Of a stretch of DNA of 64,000 nt, positions 36,546 through 45,357 are shown in pieces. Both the position numbers and the translations under genes were made by a program. Positions within the stretch are counted from its first letter, which is position 1. Each line of letters starts with the position of its first letter. This stretch comes from Sphingobium phenoxybenzoativorans (GTDB taxonomy: Bacteria > Pseudomonadota > Alphaproteobacteria > Sphingomonadales > Sphingomonadaceae), in NCBI RefSeq assembly GCF_001757355.1, contig NZ_MINO01000002.1:124001-188000 (forward strand). Reading direction: 5' to 3'. The notes beneath the pieces are model-generated. The model ran no database searches. It had not been told where the DNA came from and saw only the letters and a program-made list of their open reading frames with translations.

Positions 36546-37703
36546 TTGGTCGCACTGGCACCCGTCGCATCGCAACCCGACCCGCTGGAAGGATGGAGCC
36601 TTCCTGCGTGGACCTATGACGACCCGGATTTTTTCCGGGCGGAGCAGGAGAAGGTGTTTGCGGCAAGCTGGCAGGTGGTGTGCCATGTCAGCGACGTGCC
36701 GGGGCAGGGCGACTGGCATGCCCTCGAATTTCTGGGTGAGAGCATCATCGTCGTGCGCGGAGAGGACGGCCAGGTCCGCGCCTTCACCAATGTCTGCCGC
36801 CACCGCGGGTCGCGCATCGTCGATGGCGCCAGTGGCTGTGCAAAGAAGCTCGTCTGTCCTTATCATGCCTGGACTTATAGCCTTGACGGGCGCCTGACCG
36901 GCGTGCCGCAGAAAAGCGATTATCCCGGCCTCGATACCAGCCGCCACGGGCTGACCCTCGTGGACATGGAGATATGGCGGGGCTTCATCTTCATCAGGCT
37001 GGCGGGCGGCGGTCCTTCGGTCGCGGATATGATGGCCCCCTATGATGCGCAGGTGGAGCCGTATCGGTTCGAGGATCTGCGCGCGCTGGGCCGGGTCACG
37101 CTGCGCCCGCGCCCGGTGAACTGGAAGAATGTGGCGGACAATTATTCCGACGGCCTGCATATCCCGGTCGCGCATCCCGGCCTCACGCGCCTGTTCGGGC
37201 GCAGCTATGGCGTCGAGGCGGAGGCGGAGGTCGACCGCATGTGGGGCGATCTGGTCGAGCGGCCCTCGGCCAACTGGTCCGAGCGGTTGTATCAGACACT
37301 ATTGCCTTCCGTGCCGCATTTGCCGGAGGCGAACCAGAAACGCTGGCTCTATTTCAAGCTCTGGCCGAACGTCGCCTTCGACATCTACCCGGATCAGGTG
37401 GATTTCATGCAGTTCCTGCCGATCAGCCCCACCGAGACGCTGATCCGGGAGATCAGCTATGTGTTGCCCGACGACCGCCGGGAGATGAAGGCGGCGCGCT
37501 ACCTCAACTGGCGCATTAACCGCGAGGTGAACGCAGAGGATACGGCGCTGATAGCCCGCGTGCAGGACGGCATGCGTTCGCGCAGCTTCTCCATCGGCCC
37601 GCTGGGGGAGAGCGAGGTGTGCCTGCGCAGCTTCTGCCGCCGGATGCGCGCGCTGATCCCCGAAGCCCGGCGCGAGGAGCGGCCTGCGGCGGGGTGGTCC
37701 TGA
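36546..37703 (+). CDS. Rieske [2Fe-2S] ring-hydroxylating oxygenase alpha-subunit-like protein
   Basis: 385 aa from a TTG at 36546 with AGGAG 8 nt upstream. The Rieske domain has CRHRG and, 17 residues on, CPYHAW; the catalytic domain has the mononuclear iron ligands in NVADNYSDGLHIPVAHPG (Asp, His, His). It resembles single-component-type oxygenases of quaternary amine or aromatic substrates rather than a specific known enzyme. No reductase or ferredoxin gene is adjacent. The next gene, after a 157-nt palindromic repeat, is a phytoene-desaturase-like flavoprotein; the two may share a pathway. Confidence 0.85.
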   Translation: MVALAPVASQPDPLEGWSLPAWTYDDPDFFRAEQEKVFAASWQVVCHVSDVPGQGDWHALEFLGESIIVVRGEDGQVRAFTNVCRHRGSRIVDGASGCAKKLVCPYHAWTYSLDGRLTGVPQKSDYPGLDTSRHGLTLVDMEIWRGFIFIRLAGGGPSVADMMAPYDAQVEPYRFEDLRALGRVTLRPRPVNWKNVADNYSDGLHIPVAHPGLTRLFGRSYGVEAEAEVDRMWGDLVERPSANWSERLYQTLLPSVPHLPEANQKRWLYFKLWPNVAFDIYPDQVDFMQFLPISPTETLIREISYVLPDDRREMKAARYLNWRINREVNAEDTALIARVQDGMRSRSFSIGPLGESEVCLRSFCRRMRALIPEARREERPAAGWS

Positions 37704-37707
37704 AATT

Positions 37708-37850
37708 CCCCTCCCTTTCAAGGGAGGGGCTAGGGGTGGGTGCGAGCGCAGTGAGCCTCTCCCACCTTTCTGTCAAAAGTGGCGGAGGGGGCATTGAGCC
37801 CCCGCCACCCCTTCACCCACCCCCGGCCCCTCCCTTGAAAGGGAGGGGGG
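37708..37850. repeat. 143-bp imperfect palindromic intergenic repeat
   Basis: Outer arms cccctccctttcaagggaggggctaggggtggg and cccacccccggcccctcccttgaaagggaggggg face each other, each containing its own ccctccctttcaagggagggg hairpin; the middle has gtggcggagggg/ccccgccac. It fills the gap between the Rieske gene and the flavoprotein gene. Confidence 0.85.
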
Positions 37851-37860
37851 AGATTATGCG

Positions 37861-39468
37861 ATGACCAAGAGATACGACGCCATCATCATCGGCGCAGGCC
37901 ATAACGGCCTCGTCTGCGCCTTCTATCTTGCGCGGGCGGGGTTAAAGGTGCGCGTGCTGGAACGGCGCAATGTCGTGGGCGGCGCTGCGGTGACGGAGGA
38001 ATTTCACCCCGGCTTCCGCAATTCGGTGGCGAGCTATACCGTCAGCTTGCTGCAGCCCAAGGTCATCAAGGACATGAAGCTGGCCGATTATGGCTATCGC
38101 GTCATCGAGCGGCCGATCTCCAATTTCCTGCCACAAGAAAATGGCGACTATCTAAAGCTTGGCGGCGGGCTTCAGCGGACCCAGGCGGAGTTCAAACGCT
38201 TTTCGGCCAGGGACGCCGCTGCGCTGCCGGGCTATTATGACGCGCTGGAAAATGTCGCGGAGGTGCTGCGCGGGCTGGCGCTGAAGGCCCCGCCGAATAT
38301 CGGCGACGGCCTGCGCACTATGATTGACGGCGTGAAGCAGGGCAGGGCGCTCTCCAGGCTGACGATGGAGCAACAGCGCGACGTGCTGGACCTGTTCACC
38401 AAATCCGCCCGCACTTTCCTGGATAGCTGGTTTGAGAGCGAGGCGGTGAAGGCTGCTTTCGGCTTCGACGCGGTCGTCGGTAATTATGCGTCCCCCGACA
38501 CGCCGGGCAGCGCCTATGTCCTGCTCCACCACGTCTTTGGTGAGGTGAATGGCAAGAAGGGCGCATGGGGCCACAGCATCGGCGGCATGGGTACGATCAC
38601 CCAGATCATGGCGCGGATATGCCGCGACCTGGGCGTCGAGATCAGCATTGAAAGCCCGGTTGCGCAGGTGCTGACGGACGGCGCCACGGTCGCGGGCGTG
38701 CGGCTGGAAAGCGGGGAGGAGATCGCCGCCAAATATGTCGTCGCCAATGTCGGGCCGAAACTGCTCTACGAACGCATGATGGCCCCGTCCGACCTGCCCG
38801 CTGATTTCCTGAAGCGGATCAAGGCGTTCAAGGCGGGATCCGGCACCTTCCGCATGAATGTCGCCCTATCGTCCCTGCCGCGCTTCACCAGCCATCCGGA
38901 ACCGGGCGAGCATCACCAGTCCGGCATCATCATCGCGCCGACGCTCGATTATATGGACAATGCCTTCATGGACGCGAAGCGCGACGGCTGGTCGAAAGCG
39001 CCGATCGTCGAGATGCTGATCCCCTCGACCGTTGACGACAGCCTCGCGCCGGAGGGTTGCCATGTCGCCAGCCTGTTCTGCCAGCAATTCGCGCCCGTCC
39101 TGCCCGACGGCCGGGACTGGGATGACGAGGAAGAAAAGGCGGCCGACGCGATCATCGATACGGTCGAGCGTTATGCGCCCGGTTTCCGCGACTCGATCAT
39201 CGCCCAGACGCGCCTCAGCCCGAAGGGGCTGGAGCGCAAGTTCGGCCTTGTCGGCGGCGACATCATGCACGGCAACATGTCGCTGGACCAGCTATGGGCC
39301 GCGCGCCCGGTGCTTGGCCATGGCAGCTATCGCGGGCCGCTCGCCGGCCTCTACATGTGCGGCGCGGGCACCCATCCGGGCGGCGGCGTCACCGGCGCCC
39401 CCGGCCACAACGCCGCCCGCGTCATCCTGTCCGACGGCAGCCTGTTCGGCCGGATGCGGGGGAAATAG
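37861..39468 (+). CDS. Phytoene-desaturase-like NAD(P)/FAD-dependent oxidoreductase (PYROXD2/CrtI superfamily)
   Basis: 535 aa. N-terminal FAD dinucleotide fold DAIIIGAGHNGLVCAFYLARAG and LERRNVVGGAAVTEEFHPGFR; C-terminal FAD motif LYMCGAGTHPGGGVTGAPGHNAA. There is no signal peptide. These proteins are common in sphingomonads and are often misnamed phytoene dehydrogenases; carotenoid chemistry is unlikely because no crt genes are nearby. It is 157 nt downstream of the Rieske oxygenase gene in the same direction. Confidence 0.88.
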   Translation: MTKRYDAIIIGAGHNGLVCAFYLARAGLKVRVLERRNVVGGAAVTEEFHPGFRNSVASYTVSLLQPKVIKDMKLADYGYRVIERPISNFLPQENGDYLKLGGGLQRTQAEFKRFSARDAAALPGYYDALENVAEVLRGLALKAPPNIGDGLRTMIDGVKQGRALSRLTMEQQRDVLDLFTKSARTFLDSWFESEAVKAAFGFDAVVGNYASPDTPGSAYVLLHHVFGEVNGKKGAWGHSIGGMGTITQIMARICRDLGVEISIESPVAQVLTDGATVAGVRLESGEEIAAKYVVANVGPKLLYERMMAPSDLPADFLKRIKAFKAGSGTFRMNVALSSLPRFTSHPEPGEHHQSGIIIAPTLDYMDNAFMDAKRDGWSKAPIVEMLIPSTVDDSLAPEGCHVASLFCQQFAPVLPDGRDWDDEEEKAADAIIDTVERYAPGFRDSIIAQTRLSPKGLERKFGLVGGDIMHGNMSLDQLWAARPVLGHGSYRGPLAGLYMCGAGTHPGGGVTGAPGHNAARVILSDGSLFGRMRGK

Positions 39469-39508
39469 ATCCCTGTTTCCTGCTCCCGTTTGCCAGATCA
39501 AACCAACA

Positions 39509-39578
39509 CCCGTTCATTTCGAGCGTAGTCGAGAAACCAGCGCACAGGCTTCTCGACTATGCTCGAAGCGAACGGATA
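39509..39578. repeat. Intergenic inverted repeat of a second type
   Basis: ccgttcatttcgagcgtagtcgagaaaccag and cttctcgactatgctcgaagcgaacgg are diverged reverse complements placed between convergent genes; it can act as a terminator for both. Confidence 0.75.
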
Positions 39579-39582
39579 TTCT

Positions 39583-40863
39583 CTAGGCCAGGGCTGCCCC
39601 GGCTTCTCGCCGCGCCATCCAGTAGAGCGGAAAACCCACCAGCATCAACAGTAGGCTATAGCCGCTGATATCCAGTCCCGCGCCCCACAGGGTCCAGAGC
39701 GAATAGACCACGCCTACCGCCGCCACTGGCAAAACCAGCCGGAACTTCAATGCCGTCAATGCGCAGCACAGATACAGCCACAGCGTCGCTGAGGTGGAGA
39801 GCAACGCCATCGTCTGGAACAGGTCACCCATGCCGCGCAGACTGTTCGAAAGCAACAATAGGCTGCCAATGATGCTGGAGATAATCAGCGCGCGGACGGG
39901 CGTTCCGCGCCCGTCGGTCTTTGCCAGCCATTGCGGCAATTGCCCCGCCTTGGCCATGGCGAGCGGCACCTCGCCCTGCAGCAGCAGCCAGCCGTTGAGC
40001 GCGCCGATCGCGCTGATCGCAGCGAACAGGGCGATGAAATAGGATGGGCCGGGCGACCAGAAACGCGCGACGAAGGTAGCGAAGGGCGCGTCGCTGTGCG
40101 CGGCGACGGCTTCTGGAAGCAACAGGGCGATTCCGGAACAGATCAGGAGATAGATGAGGCCAGTGACCGCCGTCCCGATCATCGTCGCGCGCGGGATCGT
40201 CCGTTCTGGATCGGCGACCTTGCCCGCGCAGGCGCTGGCGGATTCAAAGCCGAGCAATGCCCATAAGGTGAGCGCCGCTGACGCTGTGACGGCGGGAAGG
40301 CTCAGCCCCTCCGCAGGGAAAGGACGCAGCGGCGCTGTGCCCTGTGTCGTCAACACCAGAATGATGATGACGAATACGACGAGCAGCGGGACCAGCTTGA
40401 GCGCCACGGTCAAAATCTGGAAACCGCCCGCCGCCTTCGCCCCCCGGATGTTGAGCAGGGTCAGCAGCCAGAGCAGGGCAAAGCCGGACGCCGCCGCCAG
40501 TCCCGGCACTTGTCCGATGATGGGCATGAAGATGCTGAGATAGCTGACCGCCGCGATGGCGATGGCGACATTGGTGGTCCAGATGGACACCAGATAGATC
40601 CAGCCGACCGCGAAACCCGCGATCGGTCCGAACGCTGCGGCGACCATCTCCGGCGGGCCGCCCGTCCCCGGCAGGCGCTTTGTCAGCGCCGCAAGCACCC
40701 AGGCCAGCGATAATGCGCCGCCGATGGTCAGCACCCACCCGGCAACGGCGTTCCATCCAAAGGGCGCGAGCGCGGCCGGAAGCAGGAACACGCCCGATCC
40801 GATCATGTTGCCCATGACCAGCGCGATGCAGGCGAGGAGGCCCAGCGGGCGCGTGGATGTCAT
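39583..40863 (-). CDS. APC-family amino-acid permease
   Basis: 426 aa from the ATG at 40863 (MTSTRPLGLLACIALVMGNMIGSG); the longer frame to 40881 is unneeded. About twelve hydrophobic segments; the first has the APC signature GNMIGSGVFLLPAAL and the sixth GFESASACAGKVADPERTIPRATMIG. This is closest to the AdiC/YjeH-like basic or aromatic amino-acid antiporter group, but the substrate is not certain. It is 94 nt downstream of a TonB receptor in the same direction, and a stem-loop lies between them. Confidence 0.9.
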   Translation of the reverse strand: MTSTRPLGLLACIALVMGNMIGSGVFLLPAALAPFGWNAVAGWVLTIGGALSLAWVLAALTKRLPGTGGPPEMVAAAFGPIAGFAVGWIYLVSIWTTNVAIAIAAVSYLSIFMPIIGQVPGLAAASGFALLWLLTLLNIRGAKAAGGFQILTVALKLVPLLVVFVIIILVLTTQGTAPLRPFPAEGLSLPAVTASAALTLWALLGFESASACAGKVADPERTIPRATMIGTAVTGLIYLLICSGIALLLPEAVAAHSDAPFATFVARFWSPGPSYFIALFAAISAIGALNGWLLLQGEVPLAMAKAGQLPQWLAKTDGRGTPVRALIISSIIGSLLLLSNSLRGMGDLFQTMALLSTSATLWLYLCCALTALKFRLVLPVAAVGVVYSLWTLWGAGLDISGYSLLLMLVGFPLYWMARREAGAALA

Positions 40864-40923
40864 CGCTGCATCAGGCCCCAAATTGCGGCCGAATGCAAGC
40901 TGCCGTCACCGGCGGAGGAGGCA

Positions 40924-40948
40924 GCCCCTCCGCTGATGACGGAGGGGC
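40924..40948 (-). terminator. Possible weak terminator after the TonB receptor
   Basis: A 9-bp stem (gcccctccg at 40924-40932, cggaggggc at 40940-40948) with a 7-nt loop but no T-run on the minus strand, so it may only attenuate read-through into the permease gene. Confidence 0.35.
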
Positions 40949-40957
40949 GCATCCCGG

Positions 40958-43324
40958 TCAGAATTTGAAGCCCACCTTGGCGCCGATGGTGCGCGGCTGG
41001 ATGGGCGTGCGATATATTTTCGGCCCGATGGCGGTCACGCCGTCCGGGTCGCCGCAGGTCGTTTCCAGACATTGAACGCCAACTGTCGAATAGGCGCGCT
41101 TGTCGAACAGGTTGTTGGCGAAGATTTCCGCCGACCAGATGCCCATGGTGAAACCGGCGTTCAGATCGACAGTGGCGTAACCAGGCAAATCTCCCCTGAT
41201 CGCTTTTTCGACAGTGCGCAGGTCCGAGGTCCGCTTGCCTTCATAGACCATCGCCGCCTGCAGATGGACGTTGGAATCCCCGACCGGGAATTCGTAACGG
41301 GCGACGGCATTTGCCTTCAGCTTCGCGGTGACGGGAAGGCGCGTGCCTTTGGGCGCGAGGATCGCATCCCCTGGCGAACAGTCGGATTCGCAATAATCCT
41401 TGGTCAGTTTAGCGTCATTATAGGATGCGCTGCCGGTCAGGGTCAGGCCGCCGAACGGCCGGGTCCACAATTCCGCCTCCACGCCGCGGATGCGCGCGCG
41501 GCCTGCATTCTCGATCTGCGTCAAGCCGTTCGCGCCGAGCACGGAAATCTGCAGGTCGGTCCAGTTGAGCTGATAGATTGCGCCGTTGAACCGAATACGA
41601 TTGTCGGCCCAGCTCGTTTTCCAGCCGATCTCGTAATTCTCGATGAAGTCGGCGTCATAAGGCGGCAGGTCCCCGCGCCGGTTGATGCCGCCCGGACGAT
41701 AGCCGCGCGAGGCTGTGCCGTAGATCAGTGCGTCGTCGGTGAACTTGTACGTGACGTTAAGCTTGTGAAGCCAGCCGACATCCTTGGTGCTCTTGTCCAG
41801 ATTGGTGCAGGGCGAGCCTCTTACGACCGCCGGACTTTGGCAGGCATAGACCGGATTGCCGCTGAAACCGGGATTATTATAGCCGAAGAAGCCGACCAGG
41901 CTGTTGTCATATTTATAAACGCGCGCGCCCATGGTGACGCTCAACTTCTCGGTTACATCGGCGGTCAGCTCGCCGAAGGCCGCATAGTCGCGGTCCACGC
42001 GGAGCTGCTTGGTCAGCCAGATATTGTCGATCGTGCCGGGCACCTGTTGAGCATCGGACAGATTGTCGATGATATAATGCTGCTCGATATTATGCGCCTG
42101 CCGCTGGTAGAAAGCGCCGCCAACGAAACGGACGACGCCATCGGACGGGGACGTGAAGCGCAGTTCGTGGCTCTGCTTGGTGAAGCGGTCTATGCCCCGG
42201 ATATACTGGTTCGGGCTGATGACGTTGCCGGCATTGTCGTAGAGATAGGCGCCAGACCCGAACAGCGCGTCATAGAAATAGGAATAGTCGGCATAGTCGC
42301 TGTTCGTCGTGACCTTGCGCTTCAGATAGGAGCCGGCATAGGTGACATCGAAGCTGCCGATCTTGCCCTCGATGGTCAGGGCCGCCTGATACCAGTTGTC
42401 CCTCGCGCCCTCCGGGTTGAACTGCATCGTCTGCAAATCGCCAAGGCCGCTTTCGACCGCGAAGCTGCCGTTCGATTTCTGCTTCTGGCCCATGATCTGC
42501 GGCGTGACGGTCCAGTTGTCGTCAAGGTCGATCTTCAGCGCGGCGCGGCCGCCATAGGTCTCGACGTCATTATAGTCCTTCTCGACATAGGGCGCATTGT
42601 CGAGCGTGACGCCGGATGAGGGGAAGGTCAGGCTACCCGCGATATTGTCGATATAGCCGGCGTCCTTCTTGTACCAGCCGACCGCGCGCAGGGCCATGCG
42701 GTCATTGAAGGGCACGTTGATGAAGCCTTCCGCCGTATAGCCTTCACCGCCCTTGGATACGGAATTGACCTCGAAATCGGCGCCCATCTCGAACTTGCCG
42801 GTGTCCGGCTTGTTGGTGATGATGCGGATCGTGCCCGCCTCGCTCGACGCGCCGTACAGCGTGCCCTGCGGTCCGGCCAATGCCTCGACGCGCGCGATGT
42901 CATAGACATGGACGTCCAGCGCGCCCTGGATCGTGGTGATCGGCTGCTCGTCCAGATAGATGCCGACCGACGGCTGCGATGCGGAATGGTTGGCGTTTTC
43001 GCCGCTGGCGACGCCGCGGAAATAGACTTTGGCCGATCCGGGGCCGCTGGTCTGGTAGGAGACGCTGGGCAGATAGCGGGCATAATCCTCGAACTTCTGC
43101 ACCTGCATCTGTTCCAGCTTCGCCGTGCCGAAGGCGGTGATGGCGATGGGCACGTCCTGCAGATTCTCGGACCGCTTCGTCGCTGTGACGATGATCGCGT
43201 CGCCGTCCTCCGCCGCAGCCGCCGCTTCCTGGGCGAAGGCTGCGCCGGACAGTGTCAGCATGGTGGATGCAAGGAGGATCGCAGCGCCGGTCTTGCCTGC
43301 GCGCTGGAGGGAAGTGAACTGCAT
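40958..43324 (-). CDS. TonB-dependent receptor (beside TPR-sulfotransferase)
   Basis: 788 aa from the ATG at 43324 (MQFTSLQRAGKTG), preceded by AAAGGGG; the open frame upstream lacks a signal peptide. A signal peptide ending AFAQ, a TonB-box-like stretch GDAIIVTATKR and a plug domain (VPIAITAFGTAKLEQ ... SVGIYLDEQPI ... ARVEALAGPQGTLYG) are followed by a beta-barrel ending IGAKVGFKF with terminal Phe. It lies downstream of a TPR-sulfotransferase gene and upstream of an amino-acid permease gene on the same strand, which hints at peptide or amino-acid-derived cargo (inference). Not Fe-type by any visible motif. Confidence 0.92.
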   Translation of the reverse strand: MQFTSLQRAGKTGAAILLASTMLTLSGAAFAQEAAAAAEDGDAIIVTATKRSENLQDVPIAITAFGTAKLEQMQVQKFEDYARYLPSVSYQTSGPGSAKVYFRGVASGENANHSASQPSVGIYLDEQPITTIQGALDVHVYDIARVEALAGPQGTLYGASSEAGTIRIITNKPDTGKFEMGADFEVNSVSKGGEGYTAEGFINVPFNDRMALRAVGWYKKDAGYIDNIAGSLTFPSSGVTLDNAPYVEKDYNDVETYGGRAALKIDLDDNWTVTPQIMGQKQKSNGSFAVESGLGDLQTMQFNPEGARDNWYQAALTIEGKIGSFDVTYAGSYLKRKVTTNSDYADYSYFYDALFGSGAYLYDNAGNVISPNQYIRGIDRFTKQSHELRFTSPSDGVVRFVGGAFYQRQAHNIEQHYIIDNLSDAQQVPGTIDNIWLTKQLRVDRDYAAFGELTADVTEKLSVTMGARVYKYDNSLVGFFGYNNPGFSGNPVYACQSPAVVRGSPCTNLDKSTKDVGWLHKLNVTYKFTDDALIYGTASRGYRPGGINRRGDLPPYDADFIENYEIGWKTSWADNRIRFNGAIYQLNWTDLQISVLGANGLTQIENAGRARIRGVEAELWTRPFGGLTLTGSASYNDAKLTKDYCESDCSPGDAILAPKGTRLPVTAKLKANAVARYEFPVGDSNVHLQAAMVYEGKRTSDLRTVEKAIRGDLPGYATVDLNAGFTMGIWSAEIFANNLFDKRAYSTVGVQCLETTCGDPDGVTAIGPKIYRTPIQPRTIGAKVGFKF

Positions 43325-43482
43325 GGACGGCCCCTTTTGCCTGCTTTGTTCTCTTGCGGCAGTTCCCCACTTTTTGCGGCGCAGAGCAAGCCGGTTTTTT
43401 ACGATCGTATGACAGGCGCAGACGAATTTGCCCCGCTGTTGCAGGTTTGACACGATTGCTGCCGTGAATCAGCGTGATCGGT

Positions 43483-45288
43483 TCATTCTGGCCAGGTTTT
43501 CGCGACATCGCCCAGCGCATCGCGCAATGGCCCCAGCCATGCGTCATAGTGCCGCCATCGATCCATGCCGTCCCGGTTGATCGGGCGGCGGACCTGTTCG
43601 CTGCTGGCCGTCCGCACAGCGCGGTCATTCTCGTGAAAACGCAGGCAGGCGGGGTCGAAGGGCAGACCGATATGGTCGAGCAGGCGGCGCACTTCGCCTT
43701 CCGGGTCGTCCACCAACCGCTCATGGATCACCCGGTGCACCCGGCCGGGCAGCACCGTATCGAAATGCCGCATCAGCCGGACATAATCGGCATAATAGCC
43801 GCCCATATCGGCCAGATCATAGCTGAACGCCTGCCCGCGCGCGAAATGCTGGCGGAAGTTGGAGAAGCAGCAGTCCATCGGGTCGCGCCGCGCATCGATG
43901 ATCGTCGCATTGGGCAGGATCAGGTGGATGAAGCCCAGATAGGTCCAGTTGTTCGGCAGCTTGTCGATGAACAGCGGCCTGTCCGTCTTGCGCTGGATGC
44001 GCGTGCGGTCGAGATATTCCGCGCCAAGCTCGGCCAGCCTTTCGCTCGTCATGTCCGCAATGGCGTCCACCCATCCGCGCGGCCCGCCGCCGCTGTCCCG
44101 CCCTTCGCGCAGGGCCATGGCGGGAATGTCGGGCAGTTCCATTGTCCCCTCCACCTGCGGGTGGGAGGCGAGGATTTGTTCGATCAGGGTCGATCCGGCG
44201 CGCGGCATGCCCAGGATGAAGATGGGGTCGCGGGCGGCGTGGCCCTGCCCGGCGCGGGCGGCGAGAAATTCGGGGGTGAAGCGCGCGATGATGGCGTCGA
44301 CCAGCCCGGACATGTCGGCCATGTCATAGTCCAGTTCCGCTTTCCGCAGGCGATTGCCCTCCGCATAGTGGCGGAAGGATGGCTCCCATTGCCTGGCGTC
44401 CTCCATCGCCTTTCCAAGCGCGAAATGGAGGTGGTAGCGATCCTCCGCCGATGCCGCGCCGCTGTCCAGCGCCGCCTGCATCGCATCCACATCCGCCCCG
44501 GTAAATCGGACGGTTTTCAGATTGGCCAGGCTCCACCACACTTCGCCCAGCGCCGGCTCGGCCGCCAGTGCGGCGCGGTACGCGGCGATGCTGTCCTCCT
44601 GCCGTCCGACGGTCTTGAGGATATGGCCATGGCTCATATGAAGTTTGGCGTGATCAGGGAAACGGCGGGTCAGCGCGTCATACAGCGCCACCGCCTCCTC
44701 ATAGCCGCCAATCCGGCCCAGAGCCGCCGCTTTCAGATTGCTGCTGGAGGGATCGTCCGGTTCGTCGGCCAGCACCAGATTGAGTTGCTCGATCGCATCC
44801 CCGAACCGGTTCTGCTTGTAGAGGACAGTGGCAAGGTTCGCCCGCGCCGCGCCGAAGCCGGGCGCAAGTTCGACGGCGCGGCGCAGCAGGTTTTCGCTGT
44901 CCGTCAACCGGCCGATGCGGGCGGCGAGTTCCGCCAGCATGCGGATGGCGGCGACATCGGTGGGCTGTTCGCGCAACCGCCCTTTCAATATGGGTTCGGC
45001 GACGTGCAGTTCATTCTGAAAGAGCGCGCTCGCCGCCTCAATGAGTTCAGGATCGTGGATCGACTGGCGCACCGCCTCCAGATCGGCGGCTTCGCCTTCC
45101 TCCGTGCGGCCCAGCTTTCGCAGGGCGAGCGCGGCCAGGCGGTGCGCTTCGGCGGTCTCCGGCTGCACGCCGATGATTTCCCGCAATTGCGCCAGAGCGA
45201 CCGCAGGGTTTGCGGGCAGGGTGCGCCGGGCGAAAGAGAGCGCTTCGGCAATTGAAATAGCAGGGGCGGGCTGGGTTCGGGCCGTCAT
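43483..45288 (-). CDS. TPR-repeat sulfotransferase family protein (second copy)
   Basis: 601 aa, no signal peptide. Residues ~15-290 are TPR units (AVALAQLREIIGVQPETAEAHRLAALAL, GFGAARANLATVLYKQNRFGDAIEQLNL). The C-terminal sulfotransferase domain has the PAPS loop FILGMPRAGSTLIEQIL and the 3'-phosphate element DARRDPMDCCFSNFRQHFARG. It differs from the copy at 1832-3835 in sequence throughout, so it is not a recent duplicate. It lies 158 nt upstream of the TonB receptor gene and is divergent from the DUF1338 gene. Acceptor unknown. Confidence 0.82.
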   Translation of the reverse strand: MTARTQPAPAISIAEALSFARRTLPANPAVALAQLREIIGVQPETAEAHRLAALALRKLGRTEEGEAADLEAVRQSIHDPELIEAASALFQNELHVAEPILKGRLREQPTDVAAIRMLAELAARIGRLTDSENLLRRAVELAPGFGAARANLATVLYKQNRFGDAIEQLNLVLADEPDDPSSSNLKAAALGRIGGYEEAVALYDALTRRFPDHAKLHMSHGHILKTVGRQEDSIAAYRAALAAEPALGEVWWSLANLKTVRFTGADVDAMQAALDSGAASAEDRYHLHFALGKAMEDARQWEPSFRHYAEGNRLRKAELDYDMADMSGLVDAIIARFTPEFLAARAGQGHAARDPIFILGMPRAGSTLIEQILASHPQVEGTMELPDIPAMALREGRDSGGGPRGWVDAIADMTSERLAELGAEYLDRTRIQRKTDRPLFIDKLPNNWTYLGFIHLILPNATIIDARRDPMDCCFSNFRQHFARGQAFSYDLADMGGYYADYVRLMRHFDTVLPGRVHRVIHERLVDDPEGEVRRLLDHIGLPFDPACLRFHENDRAVRTASSEQVRRPINRDGMDRWRHYDAWLGPLRDALGDVAKTWPE

Positions 45289-45357
45289 GGATCCGGTGAT
45301 AGCGCGTCCCGCAGGTCACGCCTAGCGGCGCGCACGGGCCTTCGCTATATAGAGGGC

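Noticed and set aside
37861-39468. True phytoene dehydrogenase of carotenoid synthesis
   Set aside because: No other crt gene nearby, and the protein resembles the PYROXD2-like branch; kept as a general flavoprotein.
41072-45255. Plus-strand frames opposite the TonB receptor and TPR-sulfotransferase (515 and 593 codons)
   Set aside because: Mirror frames of real minus-strand genes, with no signal peptide, ribosome site or motif.
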